A stretch of 64,000 nucleotides of DNA from Vanrija pseudolonga. Its lineage: Eukaryota > Basidiomycota > Tremellomycetes > Trichosporonales > Trichosporonaceae. This document shows, in pieces, positions 19,941 through 30,502 of the stretch (position 1 is the stretch's first letter; each line of letters opens with the position of its first letter). The notes beneath the pieces are model-generated. The model did not search any database. It worked only from the letters and a program-made list of their open reading frames with translations, and was not told the DNA's origin. The position numbers were made by a program, and so were the translations under genes. The stretch spans positions 2,790,001-2,854,000 of the forward strand of contig NC_085849.1 in the NCBI RefSeq assembly GCF_020906515.1, read 5' to 3'.

Positions 19941-21620
19941 CTACAGATCAAGCGACGACCGGCGTCGCCTTATCGTGCCCTTCTTGTTGGCTCGCGGCTT
20001 GCGCAGGCGCAGCGTCTGGTTGCGCTGGCGGTGCTGCTGCTGGTGCGCCAGATCCGGCATGGACTGGGACCAGACCTTGATGCGGTCGAGCGGCGGGGTG
20101 CGTATGCGCGCCGAGGCGTGCGAGGCGTGACGCGCGGCCGAGGACACGCGGCGGCTCGGTGTCGGCGGGGAAGGGGGCGCTGCAAACGGCGGCGCCGCGG
20201 GCGATAGCGGCTCGTCGTCGTGGTCGTCGTCAACGTCCTGGATCGACGCCAGCGCCGAGGACGACAGGGCTGACGCGCCGCTGCTCCGCCGCGAGTCGTC
20301 GCTCAAGCCCACGCCGAGGCCCGCGCCCGCGCCCGCGCCGACTGGCGCCGACGGCCGACGGTGCCACGGCACGCGGAACGACGAGCTCTTGCTCGACCCA
20401 ACGCTGTACTGGAACGAGGTCTGCGAGCGGCGAAGCTGGGACCGGCTGTGCGCGCGCTTGATCGAGCTGTTCGAGCTCAGCAGGTGCCGGGGCCGGCGCG
20501 TGCTCCGCCTCCGAAGGCTGAGGATGCCCGAGCTCTCGGTCGAGTCGGAGAAGTGCGAGACGAGATCGGCCGGCGGCTCGCGGCGCGCCCGTCCAAATGG
20601 CCGCGGGTCGGGCATCTCTGTCCGCGCCTCGAACACGCCGTGCGGGGTCGTGTAGGCCACGAGAGCGGGCGACGGCGGGTCCGGCGCGCGGCTGGTGATG
20701 AAGCTTTCGGTGTCGGGCGACCGGTGCGGCCTGGTAGGCGGCACGCACGGGGCCGGGCCGAGGATCGACGGGGGCGGTGTGGCGGGTGGCGGTGGCGGCG
20801 ACGGGAGGAGCACGGCGCTCAGTGGCGACTTGTCGTCCTTGGCTCCTCGGCGGGCGACGATGCCGTTGATGAGCGAGAGCATCTTGTTGGAGAGGGTGCG
20901 CCGGTGCCCTATGCTCGGCGCGGGGGTCGGGCTGCGCAGCGACGAGGTGGCGGCGGGTGCGGGTGCGGGTGCAGGTGCTGGGGTAGCGCTGCGTGACGAG
21001 GCGCCGCCGGGCGGCGCGGGGGTAGCGCTGCGGAGAGACGACGCGGCCGACGGCGGCGCGCAAGGCTCGGGGATAAAGAGGTTGTTGAGCGGTTCGCTCA
21101 CTGCGCGATCCTTGCCGGCGCGCCGACGCACAAACCCCAGCGGCGTGCGCGTGCGGGGCAGGCGCGGCTCGGGCGTAGGTGGGGCCGAGGTGGCGGCGGG
21201 GGTGGCTGGGCGGGCGAGGGCATCTACGGTCACGGCGATGGCTGGGACGGGGCGGCGCGGGACGGGGTGGTGGAGGGTGGTGGCGGGGGTGTGCGCGGCG
21301 GCGGCGTGGGCGTGGGGCACGCCGTGGTGGCCTCCGTGGCCGTGGTGTCCGCCATGGTGGTGCCCGTGGCCGTGGCCGTGGTGGGCATGCGGCACGGGAT
21401 GGCCGAAGAGATGGTGGTGGTGCACATGCTCGTGGAAGACGGTCGTCATCGCCTCACTGCCGCCGCCGGCGCCTCCAGCGCCGCCGTTCTTGGGCTTGAG
21501 CCGCCGGACGAGAATGGAGCGCCGCTTGCGGAGACGGGTCCGCAGCGAGGGGTGCAGAGTCGCGGTGGACGCCTTGCCGATGCTCGTCGCCGCGGGCGCG
21601 GGGGAACCGCCAGCCACCAT
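19941..21620 (-). CDS. Unrecognised His-rich, Ser/Pro-rich protein, 559 aa
   Basis: A single uninterrupted frame from an ATG at 21620. A TATAAG element lies about 75 bases upstream on the minus strand. The N-terminus is basic (LRTRLRKRRSILVRRLKPK). A striking block about residues 65-110 has dozens of His residues in HGHGH, HHGGHHGHGG and similar strings. The middle is low-complexity Ala/Pro/Ser with SATPAP repeats and one possible helix, SNKMLSLINGIVARRGAK. The C-terminal third is Arg/Ser rich and ends in KGTIRRRRSSLDL. No conserved domain, signal peptide or membrane segment is seen. His-rich runs can bind metals or drive condensation, but nothing here decides that. It is probably intrinsically disordered and may be lineage specific. 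Confidence 0.65.
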   Translation of the reverse strand: MVAGGSPAPAATSIGKASTATLHPSLRTRLRKRRSILVRRLKPKNGGAGGAGGGSEAMTTVFHEHVHHHHLFGHPVPHAHHGHGHGHHHGGHHGHGGHHGVPHAHAAAAHTPATTLHHPVPRRPVPAIAVTVDALARPATPAATSAPPTPEPRLPRTRTPLGFVRRRAGKDRAVSEPLNNLFIPEPCAPPSAASSLRSATPAPPGGASSRSATPAPAPAPAPAATSSLRSPTPAPSIGHRRTLSNKMLSLINGIVARRGAKDDKSPLSAVLLPSPPPPPATPPPSILGPAPCVPPTRPHRSPDTESFITSRAPDPPSPALVAYTTPHGVFEARTEMPDPRPFGRARREPPADLVSHFSDSTESSGILSLRRRSTRRPRHLLSSNSSIKRAHSRSQLRRSQTSFQYSVGSSKSSSFRVPWHRRPSAPVGAGAGAGLGVGLSDDSRRSSGASALSSSALASIQDVDDDHDDEPLSPAAPPFAAPPSPPTPSRRVSSAARHASHASARIRTPPLDRIKVWSQSMPDLAHQQQHRQRNQTLRLRKPRANKKGTIRRRRSSLDL

Positions 21621-22351
21621 TGCGGCGGCGTGTGTGTCGAGTCAGTGTGCTGTATGGGATAAGGTGCTGCCGTGTTGTGATCACCCGCCGCGTCTTATAC
21701 AGCTCAGATCAGTGCGGTCCGTGCAGCGGCACAGGCCGAGTCACAGCAGAAGGGGGAGGGGCGAGTCTAGATGAGGACGAGGAGGACGAGGCAGAGGACA
21801 GCGAGATGGGAGGAGACGGCTGTGTATACCAATCTCCCGTCCTCATCCCCCGTCCGTCTCGACCACAGCCCTCGTCGAGATGTAAACACTGCTACCTGCT
21901 CGCCCGGCGGCCCGAGCAGAGGCACCGGCGCTCGTGCCACTCCATACAGAGCGGTGGAAGCCGGCGAGGGTACGAGAGAGCGAGGATAGGCATGGCCCAG
22001 GCCGTGATGCGAGGCAAGTATTGTACCTGCCTCCCTGCCTCCCTGCCCAGCCTTACTCGCACCGTCGCTGACGTCGAGGACGGCGCAGGACCGTGCACCC
22101 GCGCGGCGGCCACGTTCGTCGCGAGTCGCAGAGGACCAGACCCTCCACGAGGGAGTGTTGCCCAGAGCCCAAGTCCATCTCTCTCTCTATCGATACAACT
22201 GTGTGTGTGTGTGTGTGTGTTTGTGTTGTGTGTGCGCTGCCGGGGCCGCTCGTCGGGTGCGGCTTGTCCCGTATCGGCTCGGCTTATCGGTGGTCGGCTC
22301 GGCACGCAAGGCGCGCCCTCGCAGGCCGAGGCCGCCCGTCCATGTGTCCGC
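21621..22351. other. Intergenic with (GT)10 microsatellite
   Basis: The 731 bases separate two minus-strand genes. A perfect (GT)10 run lies at 22201-22220. The 21621-21720 part, with TATAAG on the minus strand at 21694-21699, should be the promoter of the upstream His-rich gene. No further gene is supported. Confidence 0.5.
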
Positions 22352-23139
22352 CTACCTGGCCCACGGCGCCAAGTGCCCCGCGTCAAGGGGCACGCTCTCA
22401 GGCCTAAACATGGCGATAAACTGGTCGCTCGTCAGCCCGGCCACAACCCTCACACTTTACTCACCTCGCGCCCCGCAGGCCCAACACCGCCGCCCTCGCT
22501 CCCGCCCGCGCCGGCGAACATGTCGCCCTCGGCAAACACCGCCGTGAGCGCCCACCGCTGGAAGCACCGCACGAGGGCACACACGAGCGTGGCCGTCGCC
22601 TTGCCCGTGTCGTCGTGGATCATGAGCGGGTAGTTGCGCGTGTCGAGGATGATGGCCAGCGCGGCGTGTAGCCTTTCCCTCCCGTGGGTCGTGAACAGGG
22701 CCTGGGGGGGTCAGCGTTGGCTCGCAGCTGCGCTGCTCGCTCGCGACGCACCTCTTCATCGCTCAGATCCAGGTGGTGGAACACGAGCCCCTCCTGCGCG
22801 ACGAAATCTGCCCCGTCGGTGCGGTACTCGTCGGCGTGCTCGACATAGCTGGGGTGTCAGCGACGGAGCGAGCGGCGCAGCGCGGGGGCGCGCCAACGCT
22901 GGTGGGACACTGAGGCAGCCCCAGCTGCCCGCGACGCGGCTAGCGCCGCGCCGCGCCTACACTCACACAACCGTCTTCAAGCCCAATCTGGCCAGAAACC
23001 CAAAGTTCTTGCGGTTCGGATGGCCCGACCGGTACACGCCCGGCGCGACGAGCGCAAAGTTGATTGGCGGGACCAGGACCGGCGGCGGGTCGAGCGACGC
23101 GACCGTCGATGGGCGGAGGGCGGGCGGGAGCGCTGCCAT
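22352..23139 (-). CDS. OCA2-like member of the Siw14/OCA phosphatase family, catalytically dead, 191 aa
   Basis: Exons 22967-23139, 22752-22848, 22465-22701 and 22352-22420; introns are 118, 50 and 44 nt. The start of the domain, VPPINFALVAPGVYRSGHPN then NFGFLARLGLKTVVYV, is characteristic of the Siw14/Oca dual-specificity phosphatase family. The P-loop region reads NYPLMIHDDTGKATAT. In active members this loop is HCX5R; here Asp120 replaces the catalytic Cys and Thr126 replaces the Arg, so phosphatase chemistry is not possible. The NYP context and the C-terminal EFIAMF resemble yeast Oca2, which also lacks the Cys. OCA proteins form a complex linked to inositol pyrophosphate handling and oxidant-induced arrest in yeast. 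A structural role in such a complex is the likely reading (inference). Confidence 0.82.
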
Positions 23140-23313
23140 GGGGTTGGGTGGTGGGGGAGATGGACGTTGGGCAATGTTGACGATGAGCGACGAGGCGAAT
23201 CGGCCTGACTTGTTCGTTGATCCTCGTTGGACTGTGGCGCTCCGCATCACGTGGCAATCGGCACCTGGCTCACCGCACCCCACGACACGTACAAGTACAA
23301 CAACATGCATGCA

Positions 23314-25432
23314 CTACTCCAGGTCTACCATGACCTCCTCCTCCTCCTTGGTCGCCTCGCTCCCGCGCACAGCATGCGCCGGCACGACGACGTTACTCAG
23401 CCGCTTCGGGCCTCTCGGTGGGCCGAGGTTCGGCGTGCCGCTCGGCGCGAGGAGCTTCTCAATCGCCTCGCTCCGCTTGGACGCGTTCTCGTCGCGCCGG
23501 CCGGAGGGATCAAAGCCGATCCGCTTGATCGCCTGTGCCGAGAACGTGCGCTTCGCGTCCGCCGGCGGCTCCTTCTTCTTCCCGACGCCAATGGACGCGA
23601 GGTAGTCTGTCGCGACGCCCGCGTCGCCTCCCTGCCGCTTGAACAGGCGCTCGAGGGCCGCCTCGGCCTCGGCCTCCTCGACCTTGCGCTTCCGCCTCTC
23701 CGCCTGCGAGCGGCCCAGCCTCTCAGACAGGTGCGAGTCGCCAAAGGACGGGATCGCGCCCGGCGTAGTGCCGGTGCGCGTGACGCGGCCGCCGACCATG
23801 TACGTCGCCCCGCCGCCGCCGTTGTCCGGTCCGCGGGGCGCGGCCATGGCGCCGCTGCGCGGAAGCAAGCCCGTCTTGCGCCTCGGGTCAAACTTGTCCG
23901 CTGCGCCGGCAGCGATCTGCTTGGGCGTGAACGTCGTAAGCGCCATGGACGACGTCGCGCTCGCAAACTCTGCTCGGGACGAGCGACCGCGCGTGATAGC
24001 CGCATGAACGTGATACTCGCACACGGCGCCAGTACGCGTGTCGACCCAGTCCTTGCACCGCTGTCCGTCGGCCTTGAACGCAGTGCAGCGACCCATGTCC
24101 ATAGCCTGGCCGATGACGACGATCGAGTCGGCCGAGAAAGGGTTGAGCGCGAGGGGTAGAGTGAGGGGGTGTGGTGCGCCGCGGCCCCGGTGCTGTTGTC
24201 AGTTTTTGTAGCGCACTATCACCACCCACCTCGAGAGGCCGCAGTACCCGAGGGTTAATGAGCGCGATCACCGCGCCGACAGGCAGGCTAGACCAGCGCT
24301 CGTACGCGCCGCCCGATCCACCGCGGTACGACTTGGTCACGTTGCCCTCTTCGTCGGTGTGGTGGAGGCTGTCGTCGGCCTGGAAGAGGAGGAGCTTGAG
24401 GTGCGCGTCGCCGCCGGGCGCCTTCCCGCCGAGGGTCTTACTCCGCGGCGGGAGAGAGACGAGCTTGAGCGCGACGTACTTTTTCGGCGTGCGCTTGCGC
24501 TTCTCCGGCGCCTTCTCCTTTCCCTTGCCCTTGCCCTTGCCGCTGCCGCTCCGGTCGACGCCATCATCCACCCCGTCCTCCTTCTCCTCCTTCATCCCGC
24601 TGACCTTGATGTCGCCCCGCTCAGCCACGACCGCAATGGTGACCCAGTCGCCGTCAACCGGCACGTCGTACGTCGCGCCGTCGGCGCTCAGCCGGATGAC
24701 AGAGTACAGCTCGCTCGGGCGGAGGTAGTACCGGCCGTACAAGCTGTCCTGGACCTCGGCGTGCGTGATCTTGCGCGAGCTAGGCGTCAGCTACATTCCC
24801 ACCGTGTACACCCACGACAGCCGGATGCCAGAGTTGGGCTCGAGCGCGCGCCACTCGTCCTCGCCCTCGGGGTCGAGACCAAACTCGCCTGGGCCGAGCT
24901 GCAGCTCCGTCGAGACGGTGAGGTCGGCTTCGCGCTCGGCGCCAGTGCGGACGACGGAGAGCTCGTCGTCGTCGTCGTCGTCGTCGACCTTGCTCCGACT
25001 TTTATCTCCAGTATCCTTCATGGCCACCGCCTTGGCCCTCGCAATGTTGTCGCGAAAGGTCGCGGTGCGTTCAAGTGTCGGGAGGACCTGCTTCGGCGCC
25101 CTGTTGCGCCGCGCGGCCAGCCGCTCGGCCAGCGACGACGGCGCAGGCTGTGATGGCGGCAGGGGCGGCGGCTCATCTCGGCGAGATGATGAAGACGACG
25201 ATGCGGCCGCGGTCCGCGGCAGCGCCGACGCGCGCACGAACGACGGCTGCGGAGGCGCTTCTGGCGGAGGAGCGGTCTGCGTGCGCGGTGTCCGCTTTGG
25301 CGGCGTCGCGCCGACGAGGATCTTGGCCTCCTCTGCTTCCTGCCGCTGCTTCTCGCGCGCGGCCTTGGCGTCTCGCGCTGCGATCTTGGCCTGCAGGGCG
25401 GCGAGCTGCGCGTCGAGGTCGTCGTCGGCCAT
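23314..25432 (-). CDS. MCM10: DNA replication factor Mcm10, 681 aa
   Basis: Exons 24816-25432, 24230-24779 and 23314-24192; introns are 36 and 37 nt. The N-terminal third is disordered, with a helix (DDDLDAQLAALQAKIAARDA), Pro/Ser stretches and a poly-Asp run. SSRKITHAEVQDSLYGRYYL and LYSVIRLS open the conserved Mcm10 OB-fold region. The zinc motif follows in exon 3: Cys425, Cys435, Cys447 and His450 in GRCTAFKADGQRCKDW and GAVCEYH, the CCCH signature of the Mcm10 family, preceded by NPFSADSIVVIGQA. Mcm10 binds CMG helicase, single-stranded DNA and DNA polymerase alpha in the nucleus at origin firing. The gene lies 228 bp downstream of POL1 on the same strand, and Mcm10 is a physical partner of that polymerase. 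Confidence 0.93.
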
Positions 25433-25660
25433 GGCTTGTGTGGGTGTTGGTGGAAAAGCGAAGCCAAAGTCTGGTGCCGCAATGTTTGACGCGTCCAGGT
25501 GGGTGACGCGCCGTGCCTGATTTTTCAGTGGCAAAATCAGCCATCACCAGGGTGCGAATGTCTTTGTGGCTGGCCCACCTCTGTCTGCTCTATGCAAGCA
25601 TGCATTGCTCTAAGATCACAAAACTAACAAGGCACTACGACACCACACCACACCCGTATG

Positions 25661-28600
25661 CTACAACCGGATCCTCTCCATGAAACCAAACAGCGACCCC
25701 AGGTCGACGTACCGCCGGCCATTACGGTCGAGGTACTTGTCCGCTACCCCCATGCAGTCTGCCAGCGTCTTGGCGTTGGCCTGTGTCAACGCGCGCACCT
25801 CGTCAAAGCGTGCCGAGCCACGTGTCGCTGACAGAGCCTTGTCCGCGTCAAACAGATGGCGGAAGTACAGCAGCTGGTTGTACAGCTGCAGGTCGGTGTA
25901 CTCGGGATGCACGGTGCCCTTGCAGTCGGGCTTGACAAAGCCGAGGCACCGCCGACCGTACACGCCCATCGAGCGTGTACGGGCGTTGCACCCGTCTCCG
26001 TCGCACACTGTCCAGCCGAGGTAGTACTTGCTGATGTAGGACCGGATCTGCGTCTCCATCTGGATGGCAACCGACGCGGGATGGACCGCCGCCTCGCACA
26101 GTGCGCACTGGACGCCCTTGGGGCGGAGAACAGCCACACGGTCCGAGCCGTCGGCCTGCACACCCTCAAAGGTGAAGGTGCCCTCACATGACGCACAGCG
26201 GAGCGTAAGCGGCGAAGCCTCCTTGAACCGTTCCTTGTCGGTGATCTGGGATTCAAAGGTGAAGAAGGCGCGCTCCTGCACCTCGTTGTTGGAGCTAGCG
26301 TAGCGTGATGGGTCAAGGCCGAGGCATTCGGCAAGGCGTGCGCGCTCGGTGCCCTCGATGGACTCGCAAAGACGAAGCACGGGCTGAAGGACCTGCGAGT
26401 CGAGGTACAGGTCGTAGTCGACCTTGAGCTCGGAGCCGGTACGGCGGAGGTCGTCGGGGTGGTATGCGCGGTCTGCCTGGGCGCTGCGTGCCGTCTTGCC
26501 GTCTGGCCCAAGGCAGAGCACGTAAGGAATGACGTCGTGCGCACGGACAGCAGTGCCCTTAGCCTTCATGCGCAGAGCGACCTGGACGTGTGGCTGCGAC
26601 TTCTTGTCGGGGTAGTCCTCGGGGTTCTTGCCGAGTCGCTTGAAGATGATAAAGTCCTCAATGGGCACCTCGCCAGAGCGAACAGTCTCGCCGAGAGACG
26701 TGAGATACTCGTGGATCTTGTTGACAACGTTCTCCGTCGCGTCGCCCGAGAGGATCTCCTTGAGCACGGTAGCACTGGCATCCTTGGACAGCTTGGAGAA
26801 CTCTCGACGCTTCATGTCGAGACCCTTGACCTCGGTGCTGCGGGATCCAGCCTCGTCAATCTTGACAGCAGCATACTTCTTCTTGTTGAGCAGCAGCACA
26901 CGCTCAAAGGTCGCGTCGAGGTCAATTTCCAGCAGCTTGTACCGCTCGTTGACGAGCTTCTTGAACTCGTTGGCAATCTTGAGCGCCTCGGGGTACGTTG
27001 TCACGTTCGAGTTGACGAACACCGAGTCGGTGTCACCGTAGACGACATCGAGCTGGAGTGACTCGGCGAGCTCGCGGGTGTGGGTGAGAATCTCACGGCC
27101 CTTGAAGGTCGTGAGCGCGGCAAGAGGTCGCGAGGCGAAACGCGAGCCAGAGAAACCAAGACAGCCGTACATCGAGTTGGCGGTGAGCTTGAGAGCCTGC
27201 TGCTTGATGTCCCACTGGGAGAGCTTGGCGGCCGACGCAGTCTTGTCCTTCATGAGGCCCTTGACCTGCCGACGACGGTTGACAAGAGTGGCAATAAGAC
27301 GGGGGAGAACGCCCTGTTGCGTGTCGGACGGAGGGACATCGGGAATCTTCTCCTCCTCGGCGTTCTCATCCTCTTCCCGCTCTACTGTCGTAAAGTCGAT
27401 GTTGTACTCCTGGATGATACTCGGGTAAAGCGAGTTGAAGTCCATGACGAGGATGTACGTGTCCCAGAGGCCGCGCTTGGGCTCGAAGACGAGACCACCG
27501 GCGTACTTGGCCTTGCCGCGCTTGTGACCGGCGACGACCTCCTCCTCCTCGCCCTGCTCGTTGACAATCTTGATCTTCTGCTTGTTGAACATCTTGTCGG
27601 GGCAGACGTACTTGAGGCGGTGGAACTCGTGCAACAGAATGAACTCGTTGCGGACGGCACGACCACCATTGAGGGTAAGGTTCCACGAGTTGCCGGCAAG
27701 GCTTGTGAGTTGCTTCGTGAGAGGAAGCAGCTGCACGCGCGAGGCAATAGCCATCTGGAAGTAGGCGTCAATCTCGCACAGGCGGATAAACTGGATGAGC
27801 TTGTCCGGCCCGCTCAGAGTGTGGTCGAAGAACGTGTGAGTGTCCTCGGGATCGACGTCTTCGCGCGTCACCTTGAGGTGGGTGCCGACCATCTCGGTGA
27901 GCGACCAGGTCGTCGAGCTTATCATGCCCTTGGCCGCGTCCGAAGACAGGTCGGCGACGAGGCGGCCCGCCATTAAGCGCACATTGCTACCCGCCTTGCT
28001 GATGGTAAAGCCCTTGCGCCTGAAGCGGCCGATACGGCTCCACTGGTCGGCCTTGAGCTCCTTGAGACGGTAGAGAAGCGCCTCGAACCCGCTGCCGAGA
28101 AAGTTGTGGCCGACAATGACGTCGGGGTCGAGGCGACCAATGGTGGCGAGGAGCGAGTTGAGCAGAGCACGCTCCGCCTTGACGGCCTGGAAAGGCGACC
28201 GCTCCGAGCGCGCACGCTGCTCGAGGCCAGGAGGGAACTTTTCAATTGGCCTCACAATGGTGGTGACGCTCGACGGCTGCTTCTCGGGTGGTGTTGGGTC
28301 CTCAATGTTGACTCCCTCCCAGGTGCGCACCGACGCGACGAGGATCTCGGTCTTGTTCTCGCGGTGGTTGACAATGGTGCGGAGCGAGATGCTCATCATG
28401 GTCAGAGGTGGCGTGTCCTTGGGCGCCGTCTCGTCGTCCTCCTTGACAGGGTTGACATTCTTGGGGTCGGAAACGGTGAACTCGATCTTGCACCACGACG
28501 TCGCCTTGGTAGACACCTCGGCGCCCTTGATGTCGAGCCAGCAAGGGCCCATGATGCGCCTCTTGAGGACAAGCAGCTCGAACGCGCTGGTGTTGGCACC

Positions 28601-30159
28601 AAACACATGCGAAAAGGTCGCACCGGTCGTCCCAACCGGAATCTCGGGCTGATCGAACGGATAGACAACCTTCATCCACTCGCTCTCTCCGTGCTCGACA
28701 GTGTGGTCCTCGAACGCGTACTTGCGGTTGACGAACTTGGCGCGCCATTCTTCAATGCCGTGCTTGTTGCGAATGTTGTCAAACTCCTGGTAAACATCGG
28801 CCTTGGTGACTTCGATATCCGTCTCGCGGCCACCCGAGAAGCGGTTCTGGCGGGGCTTGACGAACAGGTTACGCTGGATGCCGTTGACGCTGACGCAGGC
28901 ACTGACGTACTTGCCCGACGCGCGGTCCAGGACCTTGCCAACGAGGTGGATCACGCCCTCCTGCTCCAGGAAGTCGAGCCAGAAGATGCGCAGCGAGCCG
29001 TCGGCCTCGAGCACGTTCTCGGGCTTGGTCGAGCCCTGCGGAACGCGCACCGCGTCAAGGTCCGACTTGGGTGTGACGAGCGCGTCCTGCACTGCCTGCC
29101 AGTGGGTGCGGTCGACGGGCTTGCGGTCGACCTTGGCGGCGGGCTTGACCTCGACATCCGGCTCGCGCTTAACCTCGTGCTTGACGGCGGTGGCGTTGAC
29201 AACCCGGCGGCGAGCAGCAGCTGGCACCCGTGGCCCAACCTTGGCCGCAGGCTTCTTGATCGCAAACTCATCCTCGTCGTCATCGATGTCCACCGGCTCA
29301 GCCTTGACCACCACATCGTCGACCTCCATATCGAACGTGTTGTCGTTGTCGCCAAAGTCGACACCCTCGTGCTCGTCCTCATCCGGGACGACCGTGGCCT
29401 CGCTCATGCGCGGCTTCTTCTTGCCCATGACGCCGTTCCGCGCGTCCCAGACATCCTCGTCGCTCTCCTCGCCGTAGCGCTTTCGCGAGCCGCTGGAGAA
29501 GAAGCCCGACTCCGAGCTGGGCGCTGCTGGCTCGCTCGATGGCCAGTCGGGCGATGACCTTCGCTTGCGGGATGATGTCGGTTCGGCGGCGACCGTGGAC
29601 AAGAGCGACGCCATGAAGCTGTCCTCGTTGACTGGCGCCGCGGCGCGGTACGATCCAGCTCCCTGCGCAGGGCGGGCGTAGTCAGAGTACCCGGCCTTGG
29701 CCTTGGGCTTTGCCGCCACCTTGCCCGTCTTCTCGGCGCGTGCACGAGCCTTGGCGCGCTTCGCACGGCGTGCTGGAGAGTCAGATCGTTCTTGGTAGCT
29801 CCTCAGTCGACTCACCTCGCTGCAGCTCCTCGTCCTCGCCGTCGAACGCGTCCTCATCCTCGCTCTCTTCCTCCTCGCCGCCGCCGCCTCCCCACTCGTC
29901 CTGTCCGTGGTCGACGTATCCACTGCCGTCGTCGTCATCGATAAAGTCGTCACGGGCGAGGCGGTCGCCCACAATGGCGCGGTACTCGTCGTCGTCGACC
30001 TCGTCGTAGAGCTCCGAGTCATCAGGCTACGCGTCGTCAGTGGCCCGCGCGTATTTCCTGGCTCACCTTCCACTGCTGCAACCTTCCGCCCTTGGCGCGC
30101 GCCTCACGCAGCTGCGCCAAGCGGTCCTTTGCCGAAGTTGGTCCTCGTTTTGAGGACAT
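25661..30159 (-). CDS. POL1: DNA polymerase alpha catalytic subunit, 1471 aa
   Basis: Exons 30067-30159, 29816-30026 and 25661-29772; introns are 40 and 43 nt, both near the 5' end. The N-terminus begins with a helix ([20 protein letters not shown]) and long acidic stretches, as in the Pol alpha N-terminal domain. Family-B polymerase motif A is [16 protein letters not shown] (about residue 880) and motif C is [10 protein letters not shown] (about 1013), with both catalytic metal-binding Asp positions intact. The [13 protein letters not shown] helix (motif B) lies between them. Two Cys modules at the C-terminus, CASC...CALC (about 1293-1325) and CDGDGC...C...C (about 1363-1385), are the zinc site and the second Cys cluster that contact the B subunit. 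Length is normal for the family. The enzyme extends RNA primers made by primase. Confidence 0.97.
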
Positions 30160-30502
30160 GGTGATGGTGGGTGTGACAAGAACAGGTGGCTGATGGTGAA
30201 GGAGAAATCAACACGAGCAAGGGGATCAAGGGGCAGCCAGCCAGCCAGCCAGCGGACGCGACGGACATTGCACCTGGATCCTGGATGACTGGGACGCGTC
30301 TCAAAACACACGCGGGCGGGGGCAAATGCGGTGGTTGACAATTGCACGTGACTTTGTTGTTGATGGGCGTGATGGGAGCAAACAATCCCCCCAGTGGTGG
30401 CGAAAGCATGACGGCGCATGACGCACTATCGGTTGGTTGCACAACCTCACAAACAACAACATCGACAATAACAACAACAATAGCAGCAACGACAACAATA
30501 CA
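30160..30502. promoter_or_regulatory. Divergent promoter of POL1 and the F-box gene
   Basis: The 343 bases between two divergent starts must hold both promoters. An ACGCGT element (CGACGCGTC-like, GGGACGCGTCTC at about 30291-30302) is present. ACGCGT is the MluI cell-cycle box core used by MBF/SBF-type factors to drive replication genes such as POL1 in yeasts. Its role here is inferred from the motif alone. A CAACAACA-rich leader precedes the F-box ATG. Confidence 0.45.

Noticed and set aside
28106-29557. Plus-strand frame of 483 codons antisense to POL1
   Set aside because: Same antisense effect in a strongly conserved polymerase exon.
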